Assembly: GCF_014647315.1 (NCBI RefSeq)
Contig: NZ_BMOY01000025.1
Span: 1 to 39,865, forward strand
DNA length: 39,865 bases
Direction: 5' to 3'
From: Paenalicyclobacillus cellulosilyticus
Lineage (GTDB): Bacteria; Bacillota; Bacilli; Alicyclobacillales; Alicyclobacillaceae
The stretch's first letter is position 1, and each line of letters begins with the position of its first letter. Positions 23,485 through 33,000 of the stretch are shown one piece after another. Under the pieces are notes generated by a model. That model saw only the letters and a program-made list of their open reading frames with translations, searched no databases and was not told where the DNA came from. Position numbers and translations under genes: made by a program.

Positions 23485-24792
23485 TCAATGCTGATTCAAT
23501 TGTTGCGTGAGCAGATTCGCCATTTGCTGCAAACCGTTTTGTACAGTCGTCTTCTTCAGAAGAATGGACTGCAACACATCCAATACAGGTTGATCGGTCA
23601 TCAACCATACGTTCTTGGTCTCCGGGAAATACTGCACAAATTTGCCTTGTGCACCATAGTTGCTGCGGAACGGCAACGATTTGTACTGGGCGGTGGATTG
23701 AATGGTTTGATTGGCAGGGATATGACCTGCTTTCGCCCACAACCACGCGTGGTCTTCCACCCACTTGACGAACGTCAACGCTGCTTGCGTTTGTTCCGGC
23801 GTGCGTTTGGGGTTGGTGGGTAAGATAAACGTATGGGAATTCGCCCACGCAGCAGGACGTCCAAACAGAACCGGGAACATGGTGACACCAAGGTCGTTTT
23901 TCAAGGTATTGTGGAAATCATCCACATTCCATGTCCCATCGATGATGAATGCAGCCTTCTTCGCTTTGAACACCTGCTCGATATTGGAGATGTTCGGCGG
24001 AATGACATGATACTTGTTATACAGGTCCCAAACATCCTGCATGGCGGCAATTGCTTTTTGTTTATTGGCCCCATCCATGAACACGGCCTTCGTTTTTTGG
24101 CTATTGACCAAATCCCCTCCGCCCATTTGAGCGTAGAAGGACTGCCACAGCGCCAACGGGAACCACCCGTTCTCGGGGAAAGAAAGCGGGATTTTGGCCA
24201 CCTTTTTGACCTTCGTGAGATCGCTTACAAATTGCGCATAGCTCTTAACGGTATACTCGCCTTTGGCGTTCAACAGTCCTGCTTGCTTCAACAGCGATTT
24301 GTTGTAAAACAGCAAGAAGGTGTGCACGTCGAGCGGAATGGCATAATGCTGTCCGTCAATCGTCGAATCTTGGAGCGGGGCGCCAAAGAAATCGCTCCAT
24401 TTGATGCCGGCGGCCTTGGCTTCCGCATCAAGCGGTTGAATCACACCTTGCGTTTTCAAGATCAACACATGGTCCGCATGGGAAATGGCCAAATCCGGAG
24501 CATGCCCGCCCAACACGGCGGTTGTGAGTTTGGTATAATATTGGCCCCAATCCTGTGTTTCTTCTTGAATATGGATGTTCGGATGGGTTTGGTTGAATTG
24601 TTTGACGATAGCCTGCATGGTTTTCCCATCCGCCCCGCCAAACAAGTCCCAAAACACCACGTTCACCGGAGCTGCTTTGGTCTTGGCCTCTGACAACACA
24701 GGTGACAGCGTCACACCCGTCACCCACGTGGACAAGGTCACGACTGCGGCAAATGAAGCTTTAACACGCTTCACATTTCTTTTCATCCGCAT
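23485..24792 (-). CDS. Sugar ABC transporter substrate-binding protein (second system)
   Basis: A 435-residue family 1 solute-binding protein. The start at 24792 (MRMKRNVKRVKASFAAVVTL) is preceded by AAGGGGGGAACAAC. The signal peptide ends near SPVLSEAKTKA and the mature part begins VNVVFWDLFGGADGKTMQAI. Further family features are APDLAISHADHVLI, YAIPLDVHTFLLFYNKSLLK and AAFIIDGTWNVDDF. As in the first system there is no lipobox cysteine, so anchoring is not by lipidation. An open frame continues upstream to 24972 but crosses the promoter and is not coding. The mature sequence is lysine-rich. The operon partners, a GH2 enzyme and possibly GH172, suggest an oligosaccharide ligand. Confidence 0.95.
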   Translation of the reverse strand: MRMKRNVKRVKASFAAVVTLSTWVTGVTLSPVLSEAKTKAAPVNVVFWDLFGGADGKTMQAIVKQFNQTHPNIHIQEETQDWGQYYTKLTTAVLGGHAPDLAISHADHVLILKTQGVIQPLDAEAKAAGIKWSDFFGAPLQDSTIDGQHYAIPLDVHTFLLFYNKSLLKQAGLLNAKGEYTVKSYAQFVSDLTKVKKVAKIPLSFPENGWFPLALWQSFYAQMGGGDLVNSQKTKAVFMDGANKQKAIAAMQDVWDLYNKYHVIPPNISNIEQVFKAKKAAFIIDGTWNVDDFHNTLKNDLGVTMFPVLFGRPAAWANSHTFILPTNPKRTPEQTQAALTFVKWVEDHAWLWAKAGHIPANQTIQSTAQYKSLPFRSNYGAQGKFVQYFPETKNVWLMTDQPVLDVLQSILLKKTTVQNGLQQMANLLTQQLNQH

Positions 24793-24919
24793 GTTGTTCC
24801 CCCCTTGGACATATACATGACACCGGTTACATCGTTCTGATGAAGCGAAAAACTCCACACCACCGAATGACCGTATACACCCCCCGATGAAGGATTTATC
24901 TGAATTTGAACTCGACTCA
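24793..24919 (-). other. 5' leader of the second transporter operon
   Basis: About 120 bases lie between the predicted transcription start of the promoter at 24920-24948 and the ATG at 24792. The segment contains no clear palindrome. Confidence 0.4.
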
Positions 24920-24948
24920 ATCATAGCACAATGAAAGTTGTTTTTCAA
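24920..24948 (-). promoter_or_regulatory. Sigma-A promoter of the second transporter operon
   Basis: On the minus strand TTGAAA (24948-24943) and TATGAT (24925-24920) lie 17 bases apart, a near-consensus promoter. The -35 overlaps the inverted repeat GTTGAAAAACAAC and follows a related CAACTTTTCTTG segment, so a regulator may bind over the -35. Confidence 0.7.
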
Positions 24949-24970
24949 CAAGAAAAGTTGATTCAAATGC

Positions 24971-25003
24971 ACACAAGAAGGCTGAATGAGCGCCTTCCTG
25001 TGT
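24971..25003 (-). terminator. Putative terminator after the HTH-fusion regulator
   Basis: ACACA-A-GAAGGC pairs with GCCTTC-C-TGTGT with one mismatch across a short loop. It lies about 38 bases after the regulator's stop. The following T-run is weak. Confidence 0.45.
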
Positions 25004-25040
25004 GTACTGTCAGGCTTATCCTATATGGTATGGGTTGCAA

Positions 25041-26051
25041 TTATTTTAAAACAGGATTTTCTGGGGATTTGTGTACATGGTTTCGACGTGGTTTAAAATC
25101 AATCCGCAACACGATGTCGGTCTCGTAGTTCCCGAATTTCCGTCCAAACAGGTTTACGCCACCCACATTTACCGCATCTTCCTTGATTCCAATGCGGACC
25201 ACGATGTCTTTCCCGTCATCCAAGTGAAAATCGGAAAGCGTGCGTTCCGAAACCTTACGGCCGTCAATGAAACAACCCTGCTCTGTAATGCGCCAATTTT
25301 TCAGGACGCCGAATTGCGTATTCTGAATCGAAAACCACTCGGGTGTCAAAATGCCGCGTTTGCCACCGAAATCCCCTGGACAAGTCCAGGTACCGACTTC
25401 CACGCCATTGACCCACAACGTGATGTCGGAAGGCCAATTTGGATTGTGGTAAGGTGCTTCACTGCATAACTCCATGGTCAACTCCAGATTGACCAACTGT
25501 GCGCCGAACGGGACGCGGTTTGGAAACCGATATTCCACGTATCCTTGATGAAACCACAATAACTGCGCCGTCACCCGCTCCGGTTCCAAAAAAGACCGAG
25601 GGTCGTCCAACTCGCCAATATAACGAAACTCATTGGCCATGCCACATGTAGGTTTCACGTCGAAATCAAAAAAATGCCCAATGGGCATGGAAACCACAAC
25701 ATACTGTTCCCCGTTTTGCATCTCTTCCGGCGGTGGATTGGTGTCAATGACAATCCGGTTCACCGTGGCTGCACACAACTTCTGCGTTCCCCGTGTGCCC
25801 GGTACAAGCTCCGTGAAAATCAACCCGGCATCTTCCAACTTCTTGATGTTGACCGCGGCCGTGGATTGAGGTAGACGCAAAGCCTCTGCAATCTCCATCA
25901 CCGTCATCGAACGGCGGCGTAACATTTTGAGAATGGTGAGCCGAAGCTCAGACGCCAGCGCCTTGGCAACATCGAGACAATCATCAAGATTCCGGCTTAC
26001 CACCACCGAATAGGCTTTATCTTCTTCGTGCTGCATTGGGTAATCATGCAT
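25041..26051 (-). CDS. ArsR-type HTH regulator fused to a large C-terminal domain
   Basis: A 336-residue protein. Residues about 25-95 are an ArsR/winged-helix domain (ALASELRLTILKMLRRRSMT, VMEIAEALRLPQSTAAVNIK), with no cysteine pair for metal sensing. The rest (about 100-336) is beta-rich and dominated by carbohydrate-binding-like phrases (DITLWVNGVEVGTWTCPGDF, GVLKNWRITEQGCFIDG). It probably serves as a ligand-sensing domain. Similar ArsR-like regulators of about 300 residues occur next to sugar ABC operons in Paenibacillus-type genomes (recalled). The ATG at 26051 has GGAGG eight bases upstream. It lies between the transporter operon and the GH172 gene, on the same strand, and is the obvious regulator of both. 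Confidence 0.83.
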   Translation of the reverse strand: MHDYPMQHEEDKAYSVVVSRNLDDCLDVAKALASELRLTILKMLRRRSMTVMEIAEALRLPQSTAAVNIKKLEDAGLIFTELVPGTRGTQKLCAATVNRIVIDTNPPPEEMQNGEQYVVVSMPIGHFFDFDVKPTCGMANEFRYIGELDDPRSFLEPERVTAQLLWFHQGYVEYRFPNRVPFGAQLVNLELTMELCSEAPYHNPNWPSDITLWVNGVEVGTWTCPGDFGGKRGILTPEWFSIQNTQFGVLKNWRITEQGCFIDGRKVSERTLSDFHLDDGKDIVVRIGIKEDAVNVGGVNLFGRKFGNYETDIVLRIDFKPRRNHVHKSPENPVLK

Positions 26052-26122
26052 ATCCTATGCCTCCACAGCTTCGGTTCCCCAAGTACGCTCCATATTCCAT
26101 TACATTGACTTGTTTCGAATCC

Positions 26123-26153
26123 ATTTTACACGATTCATATCAAAACAAGCCAA
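26123..26153 (-). promoter_or_regulatory. Possible promoter of the HTH-fusion gene
   Basis: TTGGCT and TAAAAT on the minus strand are 19 bases apart, a slightly long spacer. It is the best candidate in the 190-base gap between the GH172 stop and the regulator start. Confidence 0.3.
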
Positions 26154-26241
26154 CCAAGGTCAGCAACACCTCGTACACATGAATGGGGATATTTGTTGAA
26201 TAAGCATTCCTAAATTAACAAGGAACCTGTTCAGACGGGTA

Positions 26242-27321
26242 TCAAATCACCTCTAGCATGTCTTTGTCAGGAAACACCGGGAACGGAGCATGAGGTTCGG
26301 TCTGATACCAACAGGCCACGGACGCGATGTCATCCTGAAGCGGAAGATATCTTCCGCCGGATCGCCACCCCAGCGCTTGAATGGTCACTCGGATGTCGTG
26401 TTCAAAGCGGATTGGGTCCATGATGTGCCACCTGTACATGCCAAACCGCTGCTGGCTCCGGTACAGTCCATCGGGCCGGATCACTTGCGGGAGCCCCAAA
26501 AACGGAGTTGAATAGGTTCCGTATTGCCCTTGTGGGTGCTCGAAGTTCCATGCCCCGCCAAAATAATCTTCCGTCCCGGTGCCACAAATGGTGGGGTATT
26601 CTTCATCCCCATCCAAGTAGAATTTCACTTCACCTTCTCCCCACCAGCCATTGTTGTGTACACCCCAGGCGATGTAGGTACCCACATAATGGCCCTTCCC
26701 CCGCACCCCATCCAGGATCACGTGTACTTCCTTGTATTTTAGAGGATTGTCCCGTCGCCATTGGGCGTGGAAATAACCAACATCCTCAGGGATTTCCATC
26801 AGGCTATAATCGATTTGATAGAATAACACCGCATCTTCGTCCCCAACGTTCTCCATCGTGATGCGCGCAGACTTGCGAAACGGCATTTCCCAGTATGAAT
26901 TGAACCCTCCCGCAGGGTTGACCACGATGGGAAGCGAATTGACGTTGCACCGTTCACACCAGCCATTGCAAAAGAAATCGCCCACCGGTGTTTCCACAGA
27001 AGGCTGTTCTTCGCCGTCCCAATACATGCGGAAGACGAGCGATCTCCAGAACTGAGGAAAACAAGTCAACCAGATGTGTTGAATCACGCCCGGGCCTTCG
27101 ATGTGGGCTAAGGTGAAGGTTTGATGGGCCTTGACGATCACGGACGGGGACACCTTCCAGCCCACACCGAGATCGCGCGCGGCGTGTTTGCCTGTTCCCT
27201 CGGTGGCCATGCCGCCCTTCCCTTTTTCACCGGTCAAGTTCTCCGGGCTGATGGACCTTGACTTCGCGTTGGACAACCGCGATAAGTTGCCGAGCCCCAT
27301 GCCCAAACCTGAAAAGACCAT
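26242..27321 (-). CDS. GH172 (DUF2961) family glycosidase
   Basis: A 359-residue protein of the DUF2961 family, now classed as glycoside hydrolase family 172. Diagnostic stretches are GPGVIQHIWLTCFPQFWRS, VGDFFCNGWCERCNVNSLPI, GGFNSYWEMPFRKSARITME, YFHAQWRRDNPL and GTGTEDYFGGAWNFEHPQGQ, which carries a likely catalytic Glu. Characterised relatives cleave alpha-D-fructofuranosides, difructose dianhydride or D-arabinofuranosides, and assemble as trimers or larger rings. No signal peptide is seen, so it should act on imported sugars. The ATG at 27321 follows AAGGAGAG. It is the farthest upstream gene of the second carbohydrate locus; the transporter, regulator and GH2 all follow on the same strand. 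The substrate is inferred to contain a furanose. Confidence 0.9.
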   Translation of the reverse strand: MVFSGLGMGLGNLSRLSNAKSRSISPENLTGEKGKGGMATEGTGKHAARDLGVGWKVSPSVIVKAHQTFTLAHIEGPGVIQHIWLTCFPQFWRSLVFRMYWDGEEQPSVETPVGDFFCNGWCERCNVNSLPIVVNPAGGFNSYWEMPFRKSARITMENVGDEDAVLFYQIDYSLMEIPEDVGYFHAQWRRDNPLKYKEVHVILDGVRGKGHYVGTYIAWGVHNNGWWGEGEVKFYLDGDEEYPTICGTGTEDYFGGAWNFEHPQGQYGTYSTPFLGLPQVIRPDGLYRSQQRFGMYRWHIMDPIRFEHDIRVTIQALGWRSGGRYLPLQDDIASVACWYQTEPHAPFPVFPDKDMLEVI

Positions 27322-27392
27322 GAGGACATCTCTCCTTCCATCGTGAGGGTCATCTCACATCACAAGAAAATTCATACCACGTTCTGCAACAT

Positions 27393-27551
27393 TCAGGAAG
27401 AATCTCGATCCGTCAGCAACACAAGCAACACCACGTATACCCCATAGAGGCCCGTGACCCAGAGTTCGAGCGGATCGTGATCCGATAAGATGACCGCGAG
27501 GGCGAGGATATGGATGACGAGCAATACGGCAGGCCGCAACCAAGGCAGCAC
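27393..27551 (-). CDS. Possible small two-span membrane protein
   Basis: A minus-strand frame from a GTG at 27551 to a stop at 27393 gives 52 residues with two hydrophobic stretches, LRPAVLLVIHILALAVIL and LWVTGLYGVYVVLLVLL, split by the acidic turn SDHDPLE. GAGGCGG lies just upstream of the GTG. The pattern is convincing for a membrane hairpin, but I recognise no family and the start is uncertain. Confidence 0.4.
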   Translation of the reverse strand: MLPWLRPAVLLVIHILALAVILSDHDPLELWVTGLYGVYVVLLVLLTDRDSS

Positions 27552-28373
27552 AGCCGCCTCGGTTCGTGCTACCTCGGTTCGAGATGCATGATGAAGTGGA
27601 TGACGTCCTCGCGCGAGTAGGACATGAGGACGCCGGACTCAACCCGATGCTGCATGGCGGAGCGGGGAGCCGTGGTGGAAATACGGGAGGCCGTGGCAGG
27701 ACGAGTCGTTCCGCCGTGTTGCATCCCGGAAGATGGCGTACCGTATGGCGCGGCAGCCGCGGCCGTTTTGCCGGAGCAACAGCGCTGGGTGCCGCGTTCT
27801 ACTTCACGTCTTGTACATCCCCGCCTCCGCCATCGGCATGCGGCGCCATCAACGACCCGGTGCATCGGGGTGCGCGCCGGCCAAGTTCGCGCCACACGTG
27901 AGGGAACCTGCTGTGACACCGGGATGTTGGTCAACCATTGTGTCATCTGATGGGTGTGCGCACGATATCGCGTTTGGTCGCCGGGTCTTGCAGAATTTGC
28001 ACGACCTGATTTGCCACTTGGCGCGTCACCCATGCCTTGGCCACCCGTAACCCATCTCCGCAGCAAGGCGCGGCCACGCACGCCCCGTCGCGGACTGACG
28101 AACAACGGCCGTCCGTCCGCGCCAGGCCCTTCCGCCTTGCCACGTCCACGTCGCACATGGTTCATTTTACTATGAATTTACCTTCACACCATCGCGATCG
28201 CACCGTGTGCGCGGGGAATGACCGGTTTTGCAGCCCCCGCACCGCGGCGTTCATGGTAGACTAGATAGGATAGCGAAAGATTCCCCCAGGGCCATGCGGG
28301 AACGGCATGGGCCGCACGGCGCGCACGCAACCGGTGCGCGGTGACCCCGCACCGGCACGAAGGAGGCGGTGGC
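27552..28373. other. Poorly resolved region with weak small ORFs
   Basis: Two minus-strand frames are the best candidates here. One (27943-28158, 71 residues) ends with VAKAWVTRQVANQVVQILQD and PATKRDIVRTPIR; its stop overlaps, as ATGA, the start of a second (27569-27946, 125 residues) that begins MTQWLTNIPVSQQV and ends MSYSREDVIHFIMHLEPR. The overlap and the ends look genic, but the middle of the second frame is Arg/Ser/Thr-rich and resembles noise, and neither has a strong ribosome binding site. The last 200 bases should hold the promoter of the SWIM gene; GGTAGACT near 28254 is a weak -10 candidate. Confidence 0.3.
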
Positions 28374-30089
28374 ATGGCGGTGCAACCGGGTGCCATGCTT
28401 TCGGAAACGGAGCTGGCTTCCCTCTTTGAAACCATGCTGGAAGAAATGCCGGAACACATCGTCGATCGCGGCCGGACGTACTTCACCGCCGGGCGGGTGG
28501 CGCGGGTCTGGATGGAGCGCGGCATGGTGTTCGGCATCGTGCAGGGGACGGATACCTACCGGGTGCAGATGGACCCAGCGCGGTTTCCGCTCGGCGCCAG
28601 CTGTACCTGTCCGTATGACGGCCTGTGCAAGCACATGGCGGCGGTGGTGTTCGCCCTCGCCGCCCGCGGCCTCGACGATGCGCAGGCGGAGGCGCCGGGG
28701 GAGGTGTCGGACGCGGGGACGAACGTGGCGGACTCGGTTGCCGACACGCACCACGCCCACGCTGCTGACGGCGCGGAACCTGCCGGTTTGGCCCAGGCTT
28801 CCCAGACGCGTCCCAAACGCGCACGCGCCCAGCGCGCCAAACCGGATGACCCGGCAGGATGGTTCGGCGTATTGAATCAGGCGCTGGCGAAGGCGGAGAC
28901 CGTGCTCCGCCGCAACCCGTTTACTTCCATCGATGTCCTGTTCGCAGCGTTCAAGGAAGCGGTGGAACGAGCCGCGCCCGCTGAAGAGGGGCCGGTAGCC
29001 GCCCTCTGGCGTATCTTCGCCGCCTGGGTGTGGGCGTGGTTCGTGCTGACAGAATTGTTGCCGCGCGTCAGGAACTATCCTTGGCTGAAGCGCGGCTTCA
29101 AGGAGCATGCCCAACGCATCCTGGTGGATGAATTGGAAATTGAATGGACCCAGGAGGCTCTGGCAACGCACGCGGCCACGACCCAGGTATTGGCCGATTG
29201 GCTGCGCCAGCGTTGGTGGGCCGAGCTGGACAGCGAGGCGCTGCTTGAATTCACCTTTCTCTACCTATTTACATACGACTCCCTGCTCATCCGCACCATC
29301 TCGCCGGAAAAAGAACGGTCCGCCCTGGCTCCGGTATGGGAACATTGGGAGAGGGTCGCGAGCGCAGAACGCGCGAAGACCCCGCTCACACATCCTCGCC
29401 TGCGCTCCCTGCGGTTGGTACAGATTCTGCTCCTGCTGTGGAGTGACCATGCCGACGAGGCGATGGCACTGGCGGAAACGCTCGGCCAACCGCAAGCCGA
29501 TGAAGCGGACGCGTTTCTTTTATTCTGTTTTTCAGCGATGCGGCATCGTGTGCGCGACGGCTTGGCCTGGGTGTCATGGCTGGACAGCCACTGGGAAGAC
29601 CCGCCGGACTTCGTGCTGACCGGGATCGGTCAGATGCTGCGCGAGGTATCGCGCATCGTACCGGCGGAACTCCGCGCCGCCGTGGATTCCACCCTGTTCA
29701 GCTTCCTGCAGCGCCACCTGCCGGTGACCAAGGACATCCTGGCCGCGGTCGCACTGGAGCGCGAGGATTGGCCGACGTGGGTGCACGTGCAGATGGCGAG
29801 CGGCCGGTTGCCGAGCTGGTTGCCGCCGGAAGTGATCCGCCGCTTGGAGCGAGAACACCCGGAGTTGCTGATCCCCTGGTACCACCAGGTGGTGGAGCGG
29901 CTGGTGCAAGAAAAGACGCGCGACGCCTACAAAGAAGCGGTACGCTGGCTCAGCAAGCTCAGCACCCTCTACCGCAAGGCGAAGCGGCTGCCGGCATGGC
30001 AGGCGTTTTTGCCGCAGTTTGTGCAACGCCACAGCCGCCGGCGCACCCTGCTGACCGAGATGGAACGAAAGAAGCTGATGCCCACATGA
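28374..30089 (+). CDS. ywqB: SWIM zinc-finger protein, YwqB-like
   Basis: A 571-residue protein with an N-terminal SWIM zinc finger: C77-x-C79 and C85-x-H87 within SCTCPYDGLCKHMAAVVFAL. The rest is mostly helical with no enzyme motif. A Glu/Ala/Asp-rich linker follows the finger (about residues 100-145). The ATG at 28374 follows AAGGAGGCGGTGGC; an in-frame GTG at 28341 lies before the ribosome binding site and is rejected. Its stop overlaps the start of the SNF2 helicase gene (ATGATG). In Bacillus subtilis the ywqB/ywqA pair has the same arrangement. SWIM domains bind DNA or protein, so this is probably a partner that directs the helicase; the biological role is not known. Confidence 0.87.
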   Translation: MAVQPGAMLSETELASLFETMLEEMPEHIVDRGRTYFTAGRVARVWMERGMVFGIVQGTDTYRVQMDPARFPLGASCTCPYDGLCKHMAAVVFALAARGLDDAQAEAPGEVSDAGTNVADSVADTHHAHAADGAEPAGLAQASQTRPKRARAQRAKPDDPAGWFGVLNQALAKAETVLRRNPFTSIDVLFAAFKEAVERAAPAEEGPVAALWRIFAAWVWAWFVLTELLPRVRNYPWLKRGFKEHAQRILVDELEIEWTQEALATHAATTQVLADWLRQRWWAELDSEALLEFTFLYLFTYDSLLIRTISPEKERSALAPVWEHWERVASAERAKTPLTHPRLRSLRLVQILLLLWSDHADEAMALAETLGQPQADEADAFLLFCFSAMRHRVRDGLAWVSWLDSHWEDPPDFVLTGIGQMLREVSRIVPAELRAAVDSTLFSFLQRHLPVTKDILAAVALEREDWPTWVHVQMASGRLPSWLPPEVIRRLEREHPELLIPWYHQVVERLVQEKTRDAYKEAVRWLSKLSTLYRKAKRLPAWQAFLPQFVQRHSRRRTLLTEMERKKLMPT

Positions 30090-33000
30090 TGCTCTCGCCT
30101 GCGTACGCGACGACCGATAGCCGACCCTGGCAGATTGTGCTGTCCATCGCTTGGACAGGCGACGGCCTTGCCATCACCGGCAACATGCCGGACGGAACCG
30201 TCTGCGATCCGCTCGCCCTCGCGCTGGGTCTTTTCGCCCGCCATGAGGACTCGTACTACGGCACGCTGTGCAAAACGGTCCGTACACCGAGCGGATGGGA
30301 GGGCGTATGGTTGTCCCCGCTCGACGCCCTGGTGTACTTCGCCGATCCAGAGGCGTACCAAAATCCGGTGTACACATGGTTTTGGACTGCTCCGGTGCAC
30401 GAACTGCGACGGGCCGCCCAGTGGATGCGAGAAACCATCTCGGGCGGGCGGTACGTACCGGACTTCACCGCCTGGAGATCGGGACAGCTACGGTGGAAAC
30501 CGGACGTGGCGGATGTCGCGGCATCCCCGGCCGGCGAAGCCGCCGGGGTGGTGGCGGACGCAGGTGCTGTGCACGAAGCAGGAGGCTCAGCGCGCTCCGC
30601 CGCGGCATGGGCGGAGATCTGCGCCGCGCTGCCGTTCGCCGGTGACTGGTTCGACATGGCGGTACGCGCGTGGCTGGATGCCCATCCGGAGCGCCTCGCC
30701 GCCTGGAACGAGGTGTGCGCACGCAACCCGTGGTTCACCCGCCGGCTTGAATCCAGCCGGCGATCCCGCCGCCACGGCGCGGGCGGCACCGCGCTCGCGG
30801 CGGCTGCGGATGCTGCGCGCACGGCCCGGGACGCGGATGCGACCGGTGTGGTCAACCCGGGCGACGCCATGCACGCGGCCTCCGGAGATGAGGCAGCCGG
30901 AGATGCGGCGGCCGGGAACGGTGGGCGCAGGGCGGACGCTGGCGCTGTCGTGGCAGCGCGTGAGCCTGCCGGGGCATCCGATCTCATCCAAGACGAAGAA
31001 GATTTTCTCCTCGCACTTGGCTTCCGCACCGACGATGCACCGTTTGTCACCGGTTTGCGCCTGATGGAACCCCGCACCGAGGACGCCCCGTGGCGTCTGG
31101 AGGTGGTGCTCCTCGACAAGGCGATGGCGGGCCAGGGCGAAGTCGCCGCGGTCGAGGGCACGGGCGCCCACGCGCCGGATGCTGCTTCTGCCTTGTCTGC
31201 CCCCGCTGTGCTTGCCCCCGCCGTGCCGAGGGCGGCCGCCCCTGCCGCATGGCGCCGCTGGCTGCACCGGGCGGACAAGGCGGAGGCGCGCATCGCCGCC
31301 CGCTTCCCGTGGCTCGCCGGCGAAGACGGCCGGGTGCAAAACGAGATCGACGACGAGACGGCGTGGCGCTTCCTGCGCGAAGCCGCGCCCGCCCTCGCCG
31401 AGCTGCAGGTGCCCGTGCTGGTGCCGGCCTGGTGGGACGCACTGCAGAAGGCGCGGCCAAAGCTCGTCGCCAGCATTCAGCCGCCGGCAAGCGGCGCGCC
31501 GGCCCGCTTCAGCCTCGAGCAGACCGTCGCCTTCTCATGGCGCGTGGCGCTTGGCGGCGTGGAGATGACGGAGGAGGAATTCGCCGCCCTCGTCGCGCAC
31601 GAGCGGCGGCTCATGCAATTCCGCGGCCGCTGGCTCGCGCTCGATCCCGCGCTGGTTGCCAAGGTCGAGCAGGCAATGCGCCGCCGTGCGGGCGGGATGA
31701 CGCTGCGCGAGCTCATCGCCCTCCACCTGACGGGCGATCTCGCAGCGACCGCGGCGCCTGGCGACGACGCGGCGGAAGCAGAGCTCGCAGCGGGCGCGAC
31801 GGCCGCAGGCGCGACGGAGGAGACAAGCGCGACGGCGGAGGCGGATGCAACGGCGGAAGCGGGCGCGACGGTGGCGGGCACAACAGCGGAAGTGGCGGCA
31901 CACGCCGTACCCGACGTGGCCGTCGCGGTGGACGTCTCCCATCACCCGCGCCTCGCCGAATTGCTGCGGCCGCTGGCCGACAGCCGCGCGATGCCGCTGT
32001 TGCCCGTTCCGGCCGGGTTTCACGGCACGCTGCGGCCCTACCAGCAGGTGGGCTTCAGCTGGCTCGCCTTCCTCCGCCAGTTCGGCCTCGGCGCCTGCCT
32101 CGCCGACGACATGGGCCTTGGCAAGACGGTGCAGTTCATCGCCTACCTGCTCCACCTGCGCGCGGAGGCGGATGCGCACACGGCGGCTGATCCAGTCGCG
32201 ACAGGCGATCTGGGCGCGGCGAGCGCGCACGCGGTGGGGGACGGCGCCGACCATCCCGCGCCTGCCCTCCTCGTCTGCCCGACGTCCGTCATCGGCAACT
32301 GGCAGAAGGAGCTGCAGCGGTTCGCGCCCGGATTGCGCGTCTACGTCCACTACGGTCCCGGACGGGCGCACGGCGAGGCGTTCGCCGAGACGGCCCGCGC
32401 CCACGACCTCGTCCTCACGTCGTACACACTCTGCCACCTCGACCGCGCCGATCTGGGCGAGATCGACTGGGCGTGCGTCTGCCTCGACGAGGCGCAGAAC
32501 ATCAAGAACCCGCACGCCAAGCAGGCCCAGGCCGTGCGCAGGCTGCGGGCGGAGCACCGGATTGCGCTGACGGGGACGCCCGTCGAAAACCGGCTCACCG
32601 AACTGTGGTCCATCTTCCAGTTCCTCAACCCAGGATACCTCGGCAGCCTGTCGTCGTTTATGCGCCGGTTCGCGCGGCCCATCGAACGCGACGGCGACCG
32701 CGAGGCCCTGGCGCGGCTGCAGCGGCTCATCCAGCCGTTTCTGCTCCGCCGCACCAAGCGCGATCCGTCCATCGCCCTCGACCTGCCGGACAAGACGGAG
32801 CACAAGGCGTTCGTCGCGCTGTCGAAGGAGCAGGCGGCCTTGTACCAGACGGTGGTGGACGAGATGATGCGCCGCCTCGACGACCTGGATCCCATGGAAC
32901 GCCGCGGCCTCATCCTCGCCACGCTGACGAAGCTGAAGCAGGTGTGCGACCACCCCGCCCTGTTCTTGGGCGATCCGCTGCCCACCGGCCGGGCCCTCGC

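Noticed and set aside
23485..24972. Longer N-terminus for the second binding protein
   Set aside because: It would run across the promoter at 24920-24948 and lacks a signal peptide at its beginning. The ATG at 24792 has a ribosome binding site and a proper signal sequence.
29576..30085. N-terminal extension of the SNF2 protein inside the SWIM gene
   Set aside because: It overlaps the SWIM protein in another frame. The ATG at 30086 overlapping its stop is the expected coupled start.
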